NCBI GenBank assembly: GCA_963839645.1
Contig: CAWIVZ010000008.1
Span: forward strand, 1 to 64,000
Origin: PALSA-911 sp963839645
Lineage (GTDB): Bacteria > Pseudomonadota > Alphaproteobacteria > Acetobacterales > Acetobacteraceae
DNA: 64,000 nt
Direction of reading: 5' to 3'
The first letter of the stretch is position 1; every line of letters starts with the position of its first letter. The notes beneath the pieces are model-generated. The model had not been told where the DNA came from. It ran no database searches and saw only the letters and a list, made by a program, of their open reading frames with translations. Shown here piece after piece: positions 17,398-25,767 of the stretch. The translations under genes were made by a program, and so were the position numbers.

Positions 17398-18282
17398 ATG
17401 TTGAGTTTGCGCGCGGGCGACGCATCATTGGTGCTGGCGCCGGAGATCGGCGGCTCGATCCTGGGCTGGACCCTGGGCGCGCGCACCATCCTGCGCCGCG
17501 CTTCGGCGGAGGCCATGATCGCCGCTAACGGCCGGGGCATGGCCTGCTTCCCGCTGGTGCCCTACTCCAACCGCATCGCCGGCGGCCGGTTCCGGCTGCA
17601 CGGCGCAACCCACGAACTGGCGCTGAATTTCGGCGACCACCCGCATTCCATCCACGGCATCGGCTGGCAGTCGCGCTGGCAGGTGGACGAAGCCGGGGCG
17701 CAAGCGGCCCGACTGTCGCTGACCCACCGCGCCGAGGGCACCGGCGCCGCGCTCTGGCCCTTCGCCTTCCACGCCACGCAGTCGTTCCACCTGTCCGAGG
17801 ACGCGCTGCTGGTCGGCATGGAGATCGAGAACCTGGCCCCCGCCCCCGCCCCCGCCGGGCTCGGCCTGCATCCGTTCTTTCCCGCCGCGCATCGCCCCGT
17901 GCTGCATTTCGCCGCCGACGCGGTCTGGACCAACGGCGCCGACATGCTGCCGGCGGCGGAAATCCCGGTGCCGCCGGCATGGGAACATCACGCCGGTCTG
18001 GCGGTGGGCAGCGCGGCGCTGGACAATTGCTTCGCCGCCTGGCGCGGCCGCGCCGACATCGCCTGGGCCCCACCCGGACCGCTGCTGGCGATCGAGGCCA
18101 CCGCCCTGTTCCGGCATCTGGTGGTATTCACGCCACCGGGCGCGGATTTCTTCTGCGTCGAGCCGGTCAGCCACATGAATAACGCGCTCAACCGGCTGGA
18201 TACCGCCGATCACGGGATGCACATCCTGGAGCCGGGGCAATCGCTGCAGGGAGAAATCCGCTTTCGCATCCTGGACCACTAG
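17398..18282 (+). CDS. Aldose 1-epimerase family protein
   Basis: 294 residues, ATG at 17398 after GGAGG. The galactose-mutarotase fold is shown by LAPEIGGSILGW, GRGMACFPLVPYSNRIAGGRF (conserved Asn-Arg), NFGDHPHSIHGIGW with the catalytic-type His, GLGLHPFFP, and DFFCVEPVSHMNNALNRLDT with the catalytic Glu. It interconverts alpha and beta anomers of a sugar. It is divergent from the flavoprotein run and 62 bases before the DedA gene. The gluconate genes lie 2 kb away, but no direct link is visible. Confidence 0.88.
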   Translation: MLSLRAGDASLVLAPEIGGSILGWTLGARTILRRASAEAMIAANGRGMACFPLVPYSNRIAGGRFRLHGATHELALNFGDHPHSIHGIGWQSRWQVDEAGAQAARLSLTHRAEGTGAALWPFAFHATQSFHLSEDALLVGMEIENLAPAPAPAGLGLHPFFPAAHRPVLHFAADAVWTNGADMLPAAEIPVPPAWEHHAGLAVGSAALDNCFAAWRGRADIAWAPPGPLLAIEATALFRHLVVFTPPGADFFCVEPVSHMNNALNRLDTADHGMHILEPGQSLQGEIRFRILDH

Positions 18283-18344
18283 CCAGCCCAAAGATTACCG
18301 ATTGTTCGTTAGCGCGCCGGCGCGTTCTGAGATAGCTTCTTTAT

Positions 18345-18971
18345 ATGTGGTCCTGGATAGCTGACGCCGCCCAACTCGTGTCTGACCACCCGGGTATGGC
18401 CATTTTCGTCGCCTTCGCCGCCGCCATCATAGAGGCTGTGGCCGTGCTTGGCGTGCTGATCCCGGGCACCCCGATCCTGATGGCCGTCGCCGGCGCAGCG
18501 GCCATCGCGGGGATGCCGATGCTGCCCATCCTGATCGTGTCGGTCATCGGCGCCGTCATCGGCGACTTCGTCTCGTTCTGGTTCGGCCACCGCTACAGCG
18601 TGCATCTGCGCGGGATGTGGCCGTTCCGGACCCGGCCGGCTCTGATCGGTGGGGCCGAGGTGTTCTTCCATCGCTATGGCAGCATGAGCGTGGCGCTGTG
18701 CCGCTTCGTGCCCGTGCTGCGCTCCACCGTCCCCCTGGTGGCGGGGATGGCGGGAATGCGCCGGTCCCGCTTCCTGGTCGCCAATATCTGCTCGGCCTTC
18801 GTCTGGGCCCCCGCCCATGTGCTGCCGGCACAATTCGCCGGCCTGTCGATCGAGCGGATCGGTGCCGGGGACTGGACCACGGCGGGCCTCGCCGGCGGCG
18901 CGGTATTGGTGGCGGCGACGGCGGCCTGGTACGGGCACCGGTTCCTGCGCAGCCGCGGCGTGCTGCGATAG
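18345..18971 (+). CDS. DedA/VTT-family membrane protein
   Basis: 208 residues with four to five hydrophobic segments and the DedA family markers: an N-terminal amphipathic start, EAVAVLGVLIPGTPILMAVA, GDFVSFWFGHRYSV, then the R-F-V-P motif in CRFVPVLRSTVPLVAGMAGM and the Asn-containing NICSAFVWAP. Characterised DedA relatives include undecaprenyl-phosphate flippases and proteins that maintain the proton-motive force. That would suit lipid-carrier recycling next to a polysaccharide locus, though this is inference. It is convergent with the acyltransferase gene, with only 4 bases between the stops. Confidence 0.83.
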   Translation: MWSWIADAAQLVSDHPGMAIFVAFAAAIIEAVAVLGVLIPGTPILMAVAGAAAIAGMPMLPILIVSVIGAVIGDFVSFWFGHRYSVHLRGMWPFRTRPALIGGAEVFFHRYGSMSVALCRFVPVLRSTVPLVAGMAGMRRSRFLVANICSAFVWAPAHVLPAQFAGLSIERIGAGDWTTAGLAGGAVLVAATAAWYGHRFLRSRGVLR

Positions 18972-18975
18972 GGCG

Positions 18976-20088
18976 TCAGCGGAGCGCGCCGCGGTCCCGC
19001 ACCACTGGCGGCAAAACCGGGCTATCGGGCAGGACGCGGGCCAGGAAGCACGCGAACAATTGCCGCCACCAGCCCTTCCGCCGTTCGGTTACCTCGGCCA
19101 GCAGCGCCACCACCGCCAGTGTGCCGAAGGTGATCAAGGTGCGCCCCTCCCAGGAAAACCTGGAAAACGGCGACAGTACCAGCAAGAACTGCATCACCGG
19201 CAACTGCATCAGATAGAGTGTGAAGGATCGTCCCGCCAGCCAGCGGATCGTCCCCGCGAACGGAAACACCACCCGGCCCACCAGCGGCGCCACCGCATTC
19301 AGCCCCACCAGGTTTGCCGCCCAGGCCAGGCCTACCACCTGGTCCTGCCACAACTCCCAGCGATGCGCCGGCAATGGCTGAATGGCCCGCAAACCGTACG
19401 CCTGCATCCCGTATTCGAACGCCACCCAGGCGATCGGCGCGCCGAAGAACAGTGCCATGCCCAACGGTCGCCAGCGCGGCCAGCCGGCCGCGCTCAACCG
19501 GTAGGCGGCGAAACCGAACAGCCAGACCCCGAACATCGCCACCACGCGCGGCCCCACGATTGCCATGGCGGCAAGGGCCGCGCATATCCCCCACCGCCGC
19601 GGCAGAAACAGGATCAAACCGAAGATGAGATAGTACCAGGGTTCGTACCCCATGGACCAATAGGGCACATTGGTTCCCGGATGGGTATCGGTGAACCAGA
19701 CCTGGTTGAGGAACAGCCCGTTGCGAAGGAACTGCGAGAGCAGCGGCTCGTCGCTATTGACCCAGCCGCCGGCATAGAGTTCCGGGCGGATCTGCCGGCC
19801 AGCGGCGTCCAGCACGAAGGTCAGCAGCAACGCCGGCAGCACCACCGAATACAGCCGGGCCGCCCGGTCCAGCGCATAGCCGCGCGCAGTCGTGCCAGGC
19901 CGCCCGGTGACGTAGCCGATCAGGTAGCCCGAGAGCACGAAGAAAACGATCACCGCCTGGGCGCCGTACGGCCCGATCCACCAGAACAGGCCGCCGGAGA
20001 AATGCCCCCAGGAAAAATGCTGCACGAAGACGACAAACGCCGCCAGGAAGCGCAGCAGGTCCAGATAGAGCGAGACCTCCCGCTTCAT
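18976..20088 (-). CDS. Acyltransferase family 3 (OafA-like) membrane protein
   Basis: 370 residues, about ten hydrophobic segments. The start (YLDLLRFLAAFVVFVQHFSW with the conserved Arg and His) and VIVFFVLSGYLIGYVTG are the signature of acyltransferase family 3, which moves acetyl or other acyl groups across the inner membrane onto surface glycans or lipids. It has no C-terminal SGNH domain, so it would act alone or with a periplasmic partner. It could decorate the nearby exopolysaccharide; this is suggested only by position. It starts 34 bases downstream of the SMP-30 gene on the same strand. Confidence 0.85.
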   Translation of the reverse strand: MKREVSLYLDLLRFLAAFVVFVQHFSWGHFSGGLFWWIGPYGAQAVIVFFVLSGYLIGYVTGRPGTTARGYALDRAARLYSVVLPALLLTFVLDAAGRQIRPELYAGGWVNSDEPLLSQFLRNGLFLNQVWFTDTHPGTNVPYWSMGYEPWYYLIFGLILFLPRRWGICAALAAMAIVGPRVVAMFGVWLFGFAAYRLSAAGWPRWRPLGMALFFGAPIAWVAFEYGMQAYGLRAIQPLPAHRWELWQDQVVGLAWAANLVGLNAVAPLVGRVVFPFAGTIRWLAGRSFTLYLMQLPVMQFLLVLSPFSRFSWEGRTLITFGTLAVVALLAEVTERRKGWWRQLFACFLARVLPDSPVLPPVVRDRGALR

Positions 20089-20122
20089 CGGTGACGCTCC
20101 GCGGCTTTGGCCTGTTCCCCGG

Positions 20123-21058
20123 CTAACCCCCTGCCACGCCCTGCGTGTTCACGTACAGCGAATACAGCCCATGGCTGGCCGCCATGAACAGCCGGTTTCT
20201 CTGCCGCCCGCCGAAGCACAGATTGGCGCAGCGCTCCGGCAGCCGGATATGGCCGATCGGCTCCGCATGCGGGTTGAAGACGCGCACGCCGTCCAGTTCC
20301 GGCTCGCCCATGCCCCAGCCGCACCATAGATTGCCGTCTATATCCAGCCGGAAGCCGTCCGGGCTGCCTGGCCCGGCATCGATGAAAACGCGGTTGTTCG
20401 TGAGCTTATTGCCGTCGACCACATCGAACACACGGATCTTGCGCGGATTGGCGCGCGATTCGACGACATAGAGCTTGCTTTCATCCGGAGAGAACGCCAG
20501 CCCGTTCGGCCCCAGCACGTCGTCGGCCACCATCGTCGCGCGGCCGGTCTTGCCGTCCACCCGCCAGATCGCCGGGTTGATCTCCTGCTCGGCCTTGTAG
20601 CCCTCGTAGTACCCGAGGATGCCGAACGGCGGATCGGTGAACCAGATCGACCCGTCGGACGCCACCACCACGTCGTTCGGCGAGTTCAGCCGCTTGCCCT
20701 CGAAATTGTCCATGATGACGGTGATGGACCCGTCATACTCGGTACGCGTCACCCGCCTTGCGCCATGCTCGCAGGTCACCAGCCGCCCCTGCCGGTCACG
20801 GGTGTTGCCGTTGGCGAAATCCGACGGCTTGCGGAACACGCTGACCGCGCCGGTCTCCTCTTCCCATTTCAGGATACGGTTGTTGGGAATGTCGCTCCAC
20901 AGCAGATAGCGTCCGTCGCCGAACCACACCGGGCCTTCCGACCAGCGGCAGCCGGTGTAGTGCTGCTCGACCGATGCCAACGCCAGCCGGTATTTGTTGA
21001 AATCATCGTGCAGTACCTGAACGGCCGGATCGGGATAGCGTGTGCTCGGTTCCCACAT
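20123..21058 (-). CDS. SMP-30/gluconolactonase family protein
   Basis: 311 residues from the ATG at 21058 (MWEPSTRYPDPAVQVL); the frame is open further upstream but that part reads as non-coding. Six-bladed propeller markers: EGPVWFGDGRYLLWSDIPNN (metal-binding Glu), FANGNTRDRQGRLVTCEHG, RLNSPNDVVVASDGSIWFTD (Asn-Asp metal ligands), GPNGLAFSPDESKLYVVES and GSPDGFRLDIDGNLWCGWG (metal-binding Asp). These calcium- or zinc-dependent enzymes hydrolyse aldono-lactones such as glucono-1,5-lactone to the acid. It lies 100 bases downstream of the SDR-gntK-gnd genes on the same strand, so it probably feeds gluconate to that pathway. Confidence 0.87.
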   Translation of the reverse strand: MWEPSTRYPDPAVQVLHDDFNKYRLALASVEQHYTGCRWSEGPVWFGDGRYLLWSDIPNNRILKWEEETGAVSVFRKPSDFANGNTRDRQGRLVTCEHGARRVTRTEYDGSITVIMDNFEGKRLNSPNDVVVASDGSIWFTDPPFGILGYYEGYKAEQEINPAIWRVDGKTGRATMVADDVLGPNGLAFSPDESKLYVVESRANPRKIRVFDVVDGNKLTNNRVFIDAGPGSPDGFRLDIDGNLWCGWGMGEPELDGVRVFNPHAEPIGHIRLPERCANLCFGGRQRNRLFMAASHGLYSLYVNTQGVAGG

Positions 21059-21158
21059 AGTTTTCTTTGCCCCTGATTCGATTGATTGAGCAAAGACTAC
21101 CCAGTCCGCAGCCCGGGCGCGAGAGGTCTCAGGTTGATGCGACGGCCAGCGGAGAAAT

Positions 21159-21929
21159 TCAACTCCGGCCGCCGTCCACCACCCAGGCCTGGCCGGTGCA
21201 CATCCGGCTGTCATCGGCCGCCAGCCACAGCACCATTCGCGCCAAATCGTCGGGCATCAGCTTTTCCTTCAACGCCTGCCGGCGCATCAGGTCCGTCTCG
21301 GCTTCCGGTGTCAGCCACAGCGCGATCTGCCGCTCGGTCATCACCCAGCCCGGGATCACGCAGTTCACCCGGATATTGTCCGGCCCGAGGTCGCGCGCCA
21401 TGCCCTTGGTGAGCCCCTCGACCCCGGCCTTGGCGGTGGTGTAGGCGGGCATGCCGCCCTGCCCGGTGCGCCAGCTGATCGAGCCGAAATTGATGATGGC
21501 GCCGCCGCCGAGCGTTTTCATCATCGGCGCCACGGCCTGGATGGCGAAGAACTGGTGACGCAGGTTCACCTGCATCCGCTCGTCCCAGTATTCCGGGGTC
21601 ACGTCCTGCCAGGCGTGGCGCTGGTCGTTCGCCGCGTTGTTCACCAGCACCGAGAACGGCCCCAGCTCCGCCGCCAACCCGGCGATCGCGCCGCGCAGCG
21701 CGGTGATGTCGTGCAGGTCGCAATGCCGGTACAGCGGCCTGGGATGCCCTGCCGCGGCGAGCCGCTCGGCCAGCGCGCCGGCAGCCTCGTCGGCGATGTC
21801 CAGGAAACCTACCTTAGCGCCCTGGGCGGCGAAATGCGTCACATGCGCCGCCCCGATCCCCGACGCGCCGCCGGTAACCAGCACCGCGCGCCCGCGCAGG
21901 CTGGGATATGCCGCGAATTCTCCGCTCAT
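21159..21929 (-). CDS. SDR family oxidoreductase of the gluconate gene set
   Basis: 256 residues, ATG at 21929, overlapping the gluconokinase stop by 4 bases (ATGA). Rossmann motif TGGASGIG at 19-26, NNAA at 97-100, catalytic Ser150, Tyr163 and Lys167 (YTTAK), and the C-terminal WVVDGG. Classical NAD(P)-dependent sugar or polyol dehydrogenases have this layout. Between gluconokinase and a gluconolactonase the likely substrate is an aldose, keto-gluconate or related sugar acid, but the exact one cannot be read. The overlap implies tight co-translation with gntK. Confidence 0.85.
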   Translation of the reverse strand: MSGEFAAYPSLRGRAVLVTGGASGIGAAHVTHFAAQGAKVGFLDIADEAAGALAERLAAAGHPRPLYRHCDLHDITALRGAIAGLAAELGPFSVLVNNAANDQRHAWQDVTPEYWDERMQVNLRHQFFAIQAVAPMMKTLGGGAIINFGSISWRTGQGGMPAYTTAKAGVEGLTKGMARDLGPDNIRVNCVIPGWVMTERQIALWLTPEAETDLMRRQALKEKLMPDDLARMVLWLAADDSRMCTGQAWVVDGGRS

Positions 21930-22453
21930 CGCACGTCTTCTCCCTGAGTGGTTGCCTCGGCCCCGACAACACCGGCGATCCGCTCCGCCAGCGTCTCCGG
22001 CGGCGCGTCGATCGGCACCACCAGGGCATGTTCCTCCGCCACCGGCGGCTCCAGCGTGGCGAACTGGCTGTCCAGCAGCGCCACAGGCATGAAATGCGCT
22101 CGCCTGGCCGCCATCCGCGCCTCGATCAGCGCCCGGTCCCCTTGCAGGTAGACCAGCCGCACATCCGCCCGCTCCCCGATCAGGATGTCGCGATACACCC
22201 GGCGCAACGCCGAGCACGCCACCACACCGGACCGCCCTTGCGCCCGCCAGCCGTCGATCACCGCGGCGATCGCCGCCAGCCAGGGCCAGCGATCCGCATC
22301 GGTCAGCGGCGTGCCGGCGCTCATCTTGGCGACATTGGCCGGCGGATGCAGCGCGTCGCCCTCCTGCCATTCCCAGCCCAGGCGGCGCGCCAGCAATTCC
22401 CCGACCGTGGTCTTGCCGGACCCGGCCACGCCCATCAGCACCACGACGGTCAC
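21926..22453 (-). CDS. gntK: Gluconokinase
   Basis: 175 residues, the normal length for GntK. The P-loop GVAGSGKTT is at 8-16, followed by EGDALHPPANVAKMSAGTPL (substrate-binding His and Lys), DRWPWLAAI, CSALRRVYRDIL, and the RAHFMPVALLDSQFATLE segment that is highly conserved in gluconokinases. It phosphorylates D-gluconate to 6-phosphogluconate in the cytoplasm. It lies 12 bases after gnd, which uses the product, and overlaps the following SDR start by 4 bases. Confidence 0.93.
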   Translation of the reverse strand: MTVVVLMGVAGSGKTTVGELLARRLGWEWQEGDALHPPANVAKMSAGTPLTDADRWPWLAAIAAVIDGWRAQGRSGVVACSALRRVYRDILIGERADVRLVYLQGDRALIEARMAARRAHFMPVALLDSQFATLEPPVAEEHALVVPIDAPPETLAERIAGVVGAEATTQGEDVR

Positions 22454-22465
22454 GGCAGAAAACCC

Positions 22466-23449
22466 TCAGGCCTTCGGCGCCTCCACATGGCCGCCGAAGC
22501 CGAAGCGCATCGCCGACAGGATCTTTTCCGCGAAAGTGTGGTCCTGGCGCGAGCGGAAGCGCACGAACAAGGATGCCGCCAGCACATCCGCCGGCACCGC
22601 TTCCTCGATCGCCGCCTCGACGGTCCAGCGCCCCTCGCCGCTGTCGGCGACATCGCCGGAGAAATGCTCCAGCTGTGCGTCGCCGGCCAGGGCACTGGCG
22701 GTCAGATCCAACAGCCAGGACGTCACCACGCTGCCGCGCCGCCACACCTCGGCGATATCGGCCATGTTCAGGTCGAAACGCTCGTCCTCCGGCAGGCTGG
22801 CCAGGTTGCGGTTCTTCATGATGTCGAAGCCCTCCGCGAAGGCCTGCATCATGCCGTATTCGATGCCGTTATGGATCATCTTCACGAAGTGTCCGGAGCC
22901 GACCGGTCCGGCATGCAGATAGCCCTGCTCGGCCCGCGGATCGAGACCCCCGCGACCCGGCGTCCGCTCGATGTCGCCGATGCCCGGCGCCAATGCCACG
23001 AAGATCGGATCCAGATGGGCAACCACATCGGCGTCACCGCCGATCATCAGGCAATACCCCCGTGCCAGCCCCCACACCCCGCCGGAGGTGCCGACATCCA
23101 GGTACTTGATGCCCTTCGGCTTCAGTTCACGGGCGCGGCGCACATCGTCCTTGAAGTTGCTGTTGCCGCCATCGATGATCACGTCGCCGGCCCGCATCAG
23201 TGAAGCGAGTTGCGCGACCATGTCCTCGGTGACCTTGCCGGACGGCAGCATGACCCAGACGGTGCGCGGCGAAGCACCTAGCGCTTCGACCAGGGCCGGA
23301 ACCGACTCGGCGGCCGTCGCCCCCTCCTTCGCCAGTTCGGCGCCGGCTTTCGGGTTGGCATCGAACACCACGCAGGAATGCCCCGCGCGGGTCAGCCGCC
23401 GCACGATATTGCCGCCCATCCGGCCGAGGCCGATCACACCGATCTGCAT
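22466..23449 (-). CDS. gnd: 6-phosphogluconate dehydrogenase, decarboxylating (short form)
   Basis: 327 residues, the short NAD-type Gnd form rather than the 470-residue enzyme. N-terminal GLGRMGGNIVRRL binds the cofactor. DGGNSNFKD at 93-101, TSGGVWGLARGYCLMIGG at 121-138 and GSGHFVKMIHNGIEYGMMQ with catalytic Lys190 and Asn194 are the substrate and catalytic motifs. It oxidises 6-phosphogluconate to ribulose 5-phosphate and CO2. It is the first gene of the gnd-gntK-SDR-SMP-30 run, divergent from the CarS-like gene. Confidence 0.93.
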   Translation of the reverse strand: MQIGVIGLGRMGGNIVRRLTRAGHSCVVFDANPKAGAELAKEGATAAESVPALVEALGASPRTVWVMLPSGKVTEDMVAQLASLMRAGDVIIDGGNSNFKDDVRRARELKPKGIKYLDVGTSGGVWGLARGYCLMIGGDADVVAHLDPIFVALAPGIGDIERTPGRGGLDPRAEQGYLHAGPVGSGHFVKMIHNGIEYGMMQAFAEGFDIMKNRNLASLPEDERFDLNMADIAEVWRRGSVVTSWLLDLTASALAGDAQLEHFSGDVADSGEGRWTVEAAIEEAVPADVLAASLFVRFRSRQDHTFAEKILSAMRFGFGGHVEAPKA

Positions 23450-23566
23450 TGCTTTGCCCGTTTCCCCGCATCGGCCGGACCGTCCGGCTTTTCAGTTCCC
23501 GAACCTGCCACAGCCCGTCATTATGGCAAACCGCGGAAAGCAGGAGACGCGCCGGATGCCGCCGCC

Positions 23567-24058
23567 ATGATCCACGTCGTACCGCTACTCCAAGGCCTGC
23601 TGCTGCTCACGCTCGCCAACGGCGCGCCGGTGGGGGCGAAACTGCTGCTCGGCGACCGTTTTGCGGCGCCGCTGGATGGCGGCATCACGCTGGCGGACGG
23701 CAACCCGCTGTTCGGCGGTTCGAAAACGATCCGCGGCGTCGGCAGCGCGATCCTCGCCACCACGCTGGCCGCGGCGATCCTGGGGCTCGGCTGGGACACC
23801 GGCGCCCTGTTCGGCGCCCTGGCGATGGTGGGCGACCTGCTGTCCAGCTTCACCAAGCGCCGGCTTGGACGACCGCCCAGCAGCCGCGCGACCGGCATCG
23901 ACCAGATCCCCGAGGCGCTGCTGCCGCTGCTGCTTTGCCGCGCCGCCCTCGGCCTGACGCTGGCCGATGTCGTTGTCGGCGTCACGGTGTTCCTATTCGG
24001 CGAAATCTACGGATCACGCATTCTGTTCCGGCTGCATCTGCGCGACCGGCCGTACTGA
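23567..24058 (+). CDS. CDP-archaeol synthase-like (CarS/DUF46) membrane protein
   Basis: 163 residues, ATG at 23567 (MIHVVPLL), four or more membrane segments. FGGSKTIRGVGSAILATTLA, GALFGALAMVGDLLSSFTKR and GIDQIPEALLPLLL match the CarS/CdsA-like core: the G-D-x3-S-F-x-K-R pattern and the D-Q-x-P-E motif bind CTP and Mg. In archaea this enzyme makes CDP-archaeol. Bacterial relatives exist, but I do not know of a settled role for them; a CDP-activated lipid is a reasonable guess. It starts 118 bases from the divergent gnd. Confidence 0.75.
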   Translation: MIHVVPLLQGLLLLTLANGAPVGAKLLLGDRFAAPLDGGITLADGNPLFGGSKTIRGVGSAILATTLAAAILGLGWDTGALFGALAMVGDLLSSFTKRRLGRPPSSRATGIDQIPEALLPLLLCRAALGLTLADVVVGVTVFLFGEIYGSRILFRLHLRDRPY

Positions 24059-24370
24059 AGGCCCCTTTCAGAACCCTTGTAGGTCGGTCCGATCTGGTTC
24101 TCGACGAACTGGTACTCTGTTCGTGCCGGGCAGCGGCATCGCTTGAGAGATACTGCCGTTGGAAATGGGGACGGTTCGGGCTTTACGTGCTGGCGGCGCG
24201 GGACCAGGCCACGGATCACCCGCCGCCGCGTCGAAACCGGCGCCCTGTCAACGAAAACGGATCCGATCGCCCTCGATCTACGAGATTTGTGGGAATAAAC
24301 GCATCCGACATGCGTCCTGTCTCGACAGGGGCGTCATCCCGAACGCCCGGAGCATTGGAAGGACCGTATC
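24059..24370. other. Intergenic stretch before the small lipoprotein gene
   Basis: About 310 bases with no convincing frame on either strand. The end holds the GGAAGGA ribosome-binding site of the lipoprotein gene. Base composition is a little lower in GC than the flanking genes, and the region together with the following 600 bases looks like a junction where foreign DNA or decayed sequence has accumulated. Confidence 0.35.
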
Positions 24371-24586
24371 GTGTCCAGACATTTTGTTATGGTGGCCCTG
24401 TTGGCCGCCATGGGCTTGACCGCTTCGGGGTGCACAGCTTCCCGAAGTAACCCTTCTCCAGGGCAAAACGCATCGTCCTCCGCCGGTAAGCAATTATCAA
24501 ACGCATCGACCGACGCAGGCGGCGGTAGCGCAGGCGGCGGTGCTGGAGGGGGTATGGGGGGCGGAGGAGGCTCTGGAGGCTATTGA
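24371..24586 (+). CDS. Small Gly-rich lipoprotein
   Basis: 71 residues from a GTG start preceded by GGAAGGA. The start MSRHFVMVALLAAMGLTASG is followed by Cys21, a good lipobox (T-A-S-G-C). The rest is Ser/Asn-rich and ends in a glycine-rich tail (GGGMGGGGGSGGY). It is probably an outer-membrane or periplasmic lipoprotein with a flexible tail. No family is recognised, and neighbours give no hint of function. A gene this short could be chance, but signal, lipobox and ribosome-binding site agree. Confidence 0.55.
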   Translation: MSRHFVMVALLAAMGLTASGCTASRSNPSPGQNASSSAGKQLSNASTDAGGGSAGGGAGGGMGGGGGSGGY

Positions 24587-24669
24587 CCGCCTGGGAGCCA
24601 ATCCCGTTAACGCCTGATTTTGGCTCGACGCGGCGCGTCCAGGGGTGGTTCCCTACGTGGATAAGCAAA

Positions 24670-24798
24670 GTGTTGCGCCCCTGGAGGACGGACGAGTTGT
24701 GGCTTCTCCCGCCATCGGTGGCTGACTTTGTCGCGTCCGGTCATCCGGCGCATTTGGATCGCGATCTGGTGAGCGAAGGGCTTGGCGCTTGTGCCTAA
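24670..24798 (+). pseudogene. Transposase N-terminal remnant (DUF772/IS1182-like)
   Basis: The frame from 24670 reads VLRPWRTDELWLLPPSVADF and then VASGHPAHLDRDLVSEGLG before a stop at 24796. This closely resembles the opening of IS1182-type transposases, where a W-x-x-x-x-x-W-L-L-P-P-S motif is followed by G/E-HPAHFVRD and a hydrophobic-EGL segment. Nothing recognisable as transposase follows, and no terminal repeats are evident. The flanks 24587-24669 and 24799-24979 hold no other gene. It is a scrap of an old insertion. Confidence 0.5.
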
Positions 24799-24979
24799 AT
24801 CCATCAGCGACGAGATGTGCCCGATGACGCTAGGCCAATGATCCAGACGCCGAGACAAGGTTTGCATCCGCCTCAAGAATCATCCCTAGGCGACCCGTGT
24901 CAATATTATCGTAGTGCTTATGGGGTAGAGCCCTGGCCTTCTTTTTTCCTTCACCCGGTTGCCCAGTCCCCTGAGGGGC

Positions 24980-25681
24980 TCAATAGGACGGGACGTCGCG
25001 GGCCAGGCCGCCGAAGGCGTCCAGCAGGCGATCGCGCCAGGCATGGACGGGATCGTCGGGTTCCAGCATTTGGAACGGGCTGATGGTGCGGGCCCATTGC
25101 AGCGAGCCGAAGGGGATGTAGTCCGCATAGGCCGGGACGTCGCCGGCGATGAAGGGCTGGGTGCGCAGGATCGTGCGCAGCGGCTCCAGGGTCTGGCGGA
25201 AGGCGTGCACGCGGGTGTCGCGGTCGGCGGCAACTTCCTCCAGCCTGCGGCCGAAGACTTTCTCGCGCGAGGCGCGGAAATAGGGCCGATCCTTTTCGTC
25301 CAGGTGGGCGAGGATGTCGGTGATCACCAGCGGGGCGATGGTGGGATGCAGGCTGCGATCCGCCCAGGCATTGACGAAGCGGGTCACCGCCATGCCGGCG
25401 GGACCGCCGAACAGCGAGGGCCGGTCCGGGTAGGCGGTTTCGAGATGGACGGCGATGTTCCAGCTGTCATGGATGGTGGTGGCGCCGTCGGTCAGCACCG
25501 GCACGCGGCCCTGGCCGGAGAAGGCGATCGCCTCGGTGTCGGTGAAGCGCCAGGGGATGGTTTCAACCTCCAGCCCCTTATGCGCGAGCGCCATGCGTGT
25601 GCGCCAGCAGAATGGGCTGAAACGGCGGGCGGGGTCGGCGCCGGCAAGGTCGTAGAGGATGCGGCGGTTGGCCTGGCTCAT
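24980..25681 (-). CDS. Glutathione S-transferase family protein
   Basis: 233 residues. The N-terminal thioredoxin-like domain contains RRFSPFCWRTRMALAHKGL with Ser and Cys at the catalytic position, the cis-Pro motif GRVPVLTDG, and the D-S-W-N segment that contacts the gamma-glutamyl group (usually E/D-S). The C-terminal half is all-helical with FIAGDVPAYADYIPFGSLQW, the N-capping motif of GSTs. It is likely a cytoplasmic glutathione-dependent transferase or reductase of unknown substrate. A HAD hydrolase gene lies 86 bases upstream on the same strand. Confidence 0.85.
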   Translation of the reverse strand: MSQANRRILYDLAGADPARRFSPFCWRTRMALAHKGLEVETIPWRFTDTEAIAFSGQGRVPVLTDGATTIHDSWNIAVHLETAYPDRPSLFGGPAGMAVTRFVNAWADRSLHPTIAPLVITDILAHLDEKDRPYFRASREKVFGRRLEEVAADRDTRVHAFRQTLEPLRTILRTQPFIAGDVPAYADYIPFGSLQWARTISPFQMLEPDDPVHAWRDRLLDAFGGLARDVPSY

Positions 25682-25767
25682 GGCGATGTGCTCTGTGTTG
25701 TCGGGGTAAACTATGGGCTGTCCATCAGCGGGCGAGCGCGATCACGCTCTCTCGCCGGGGCTGTCGT

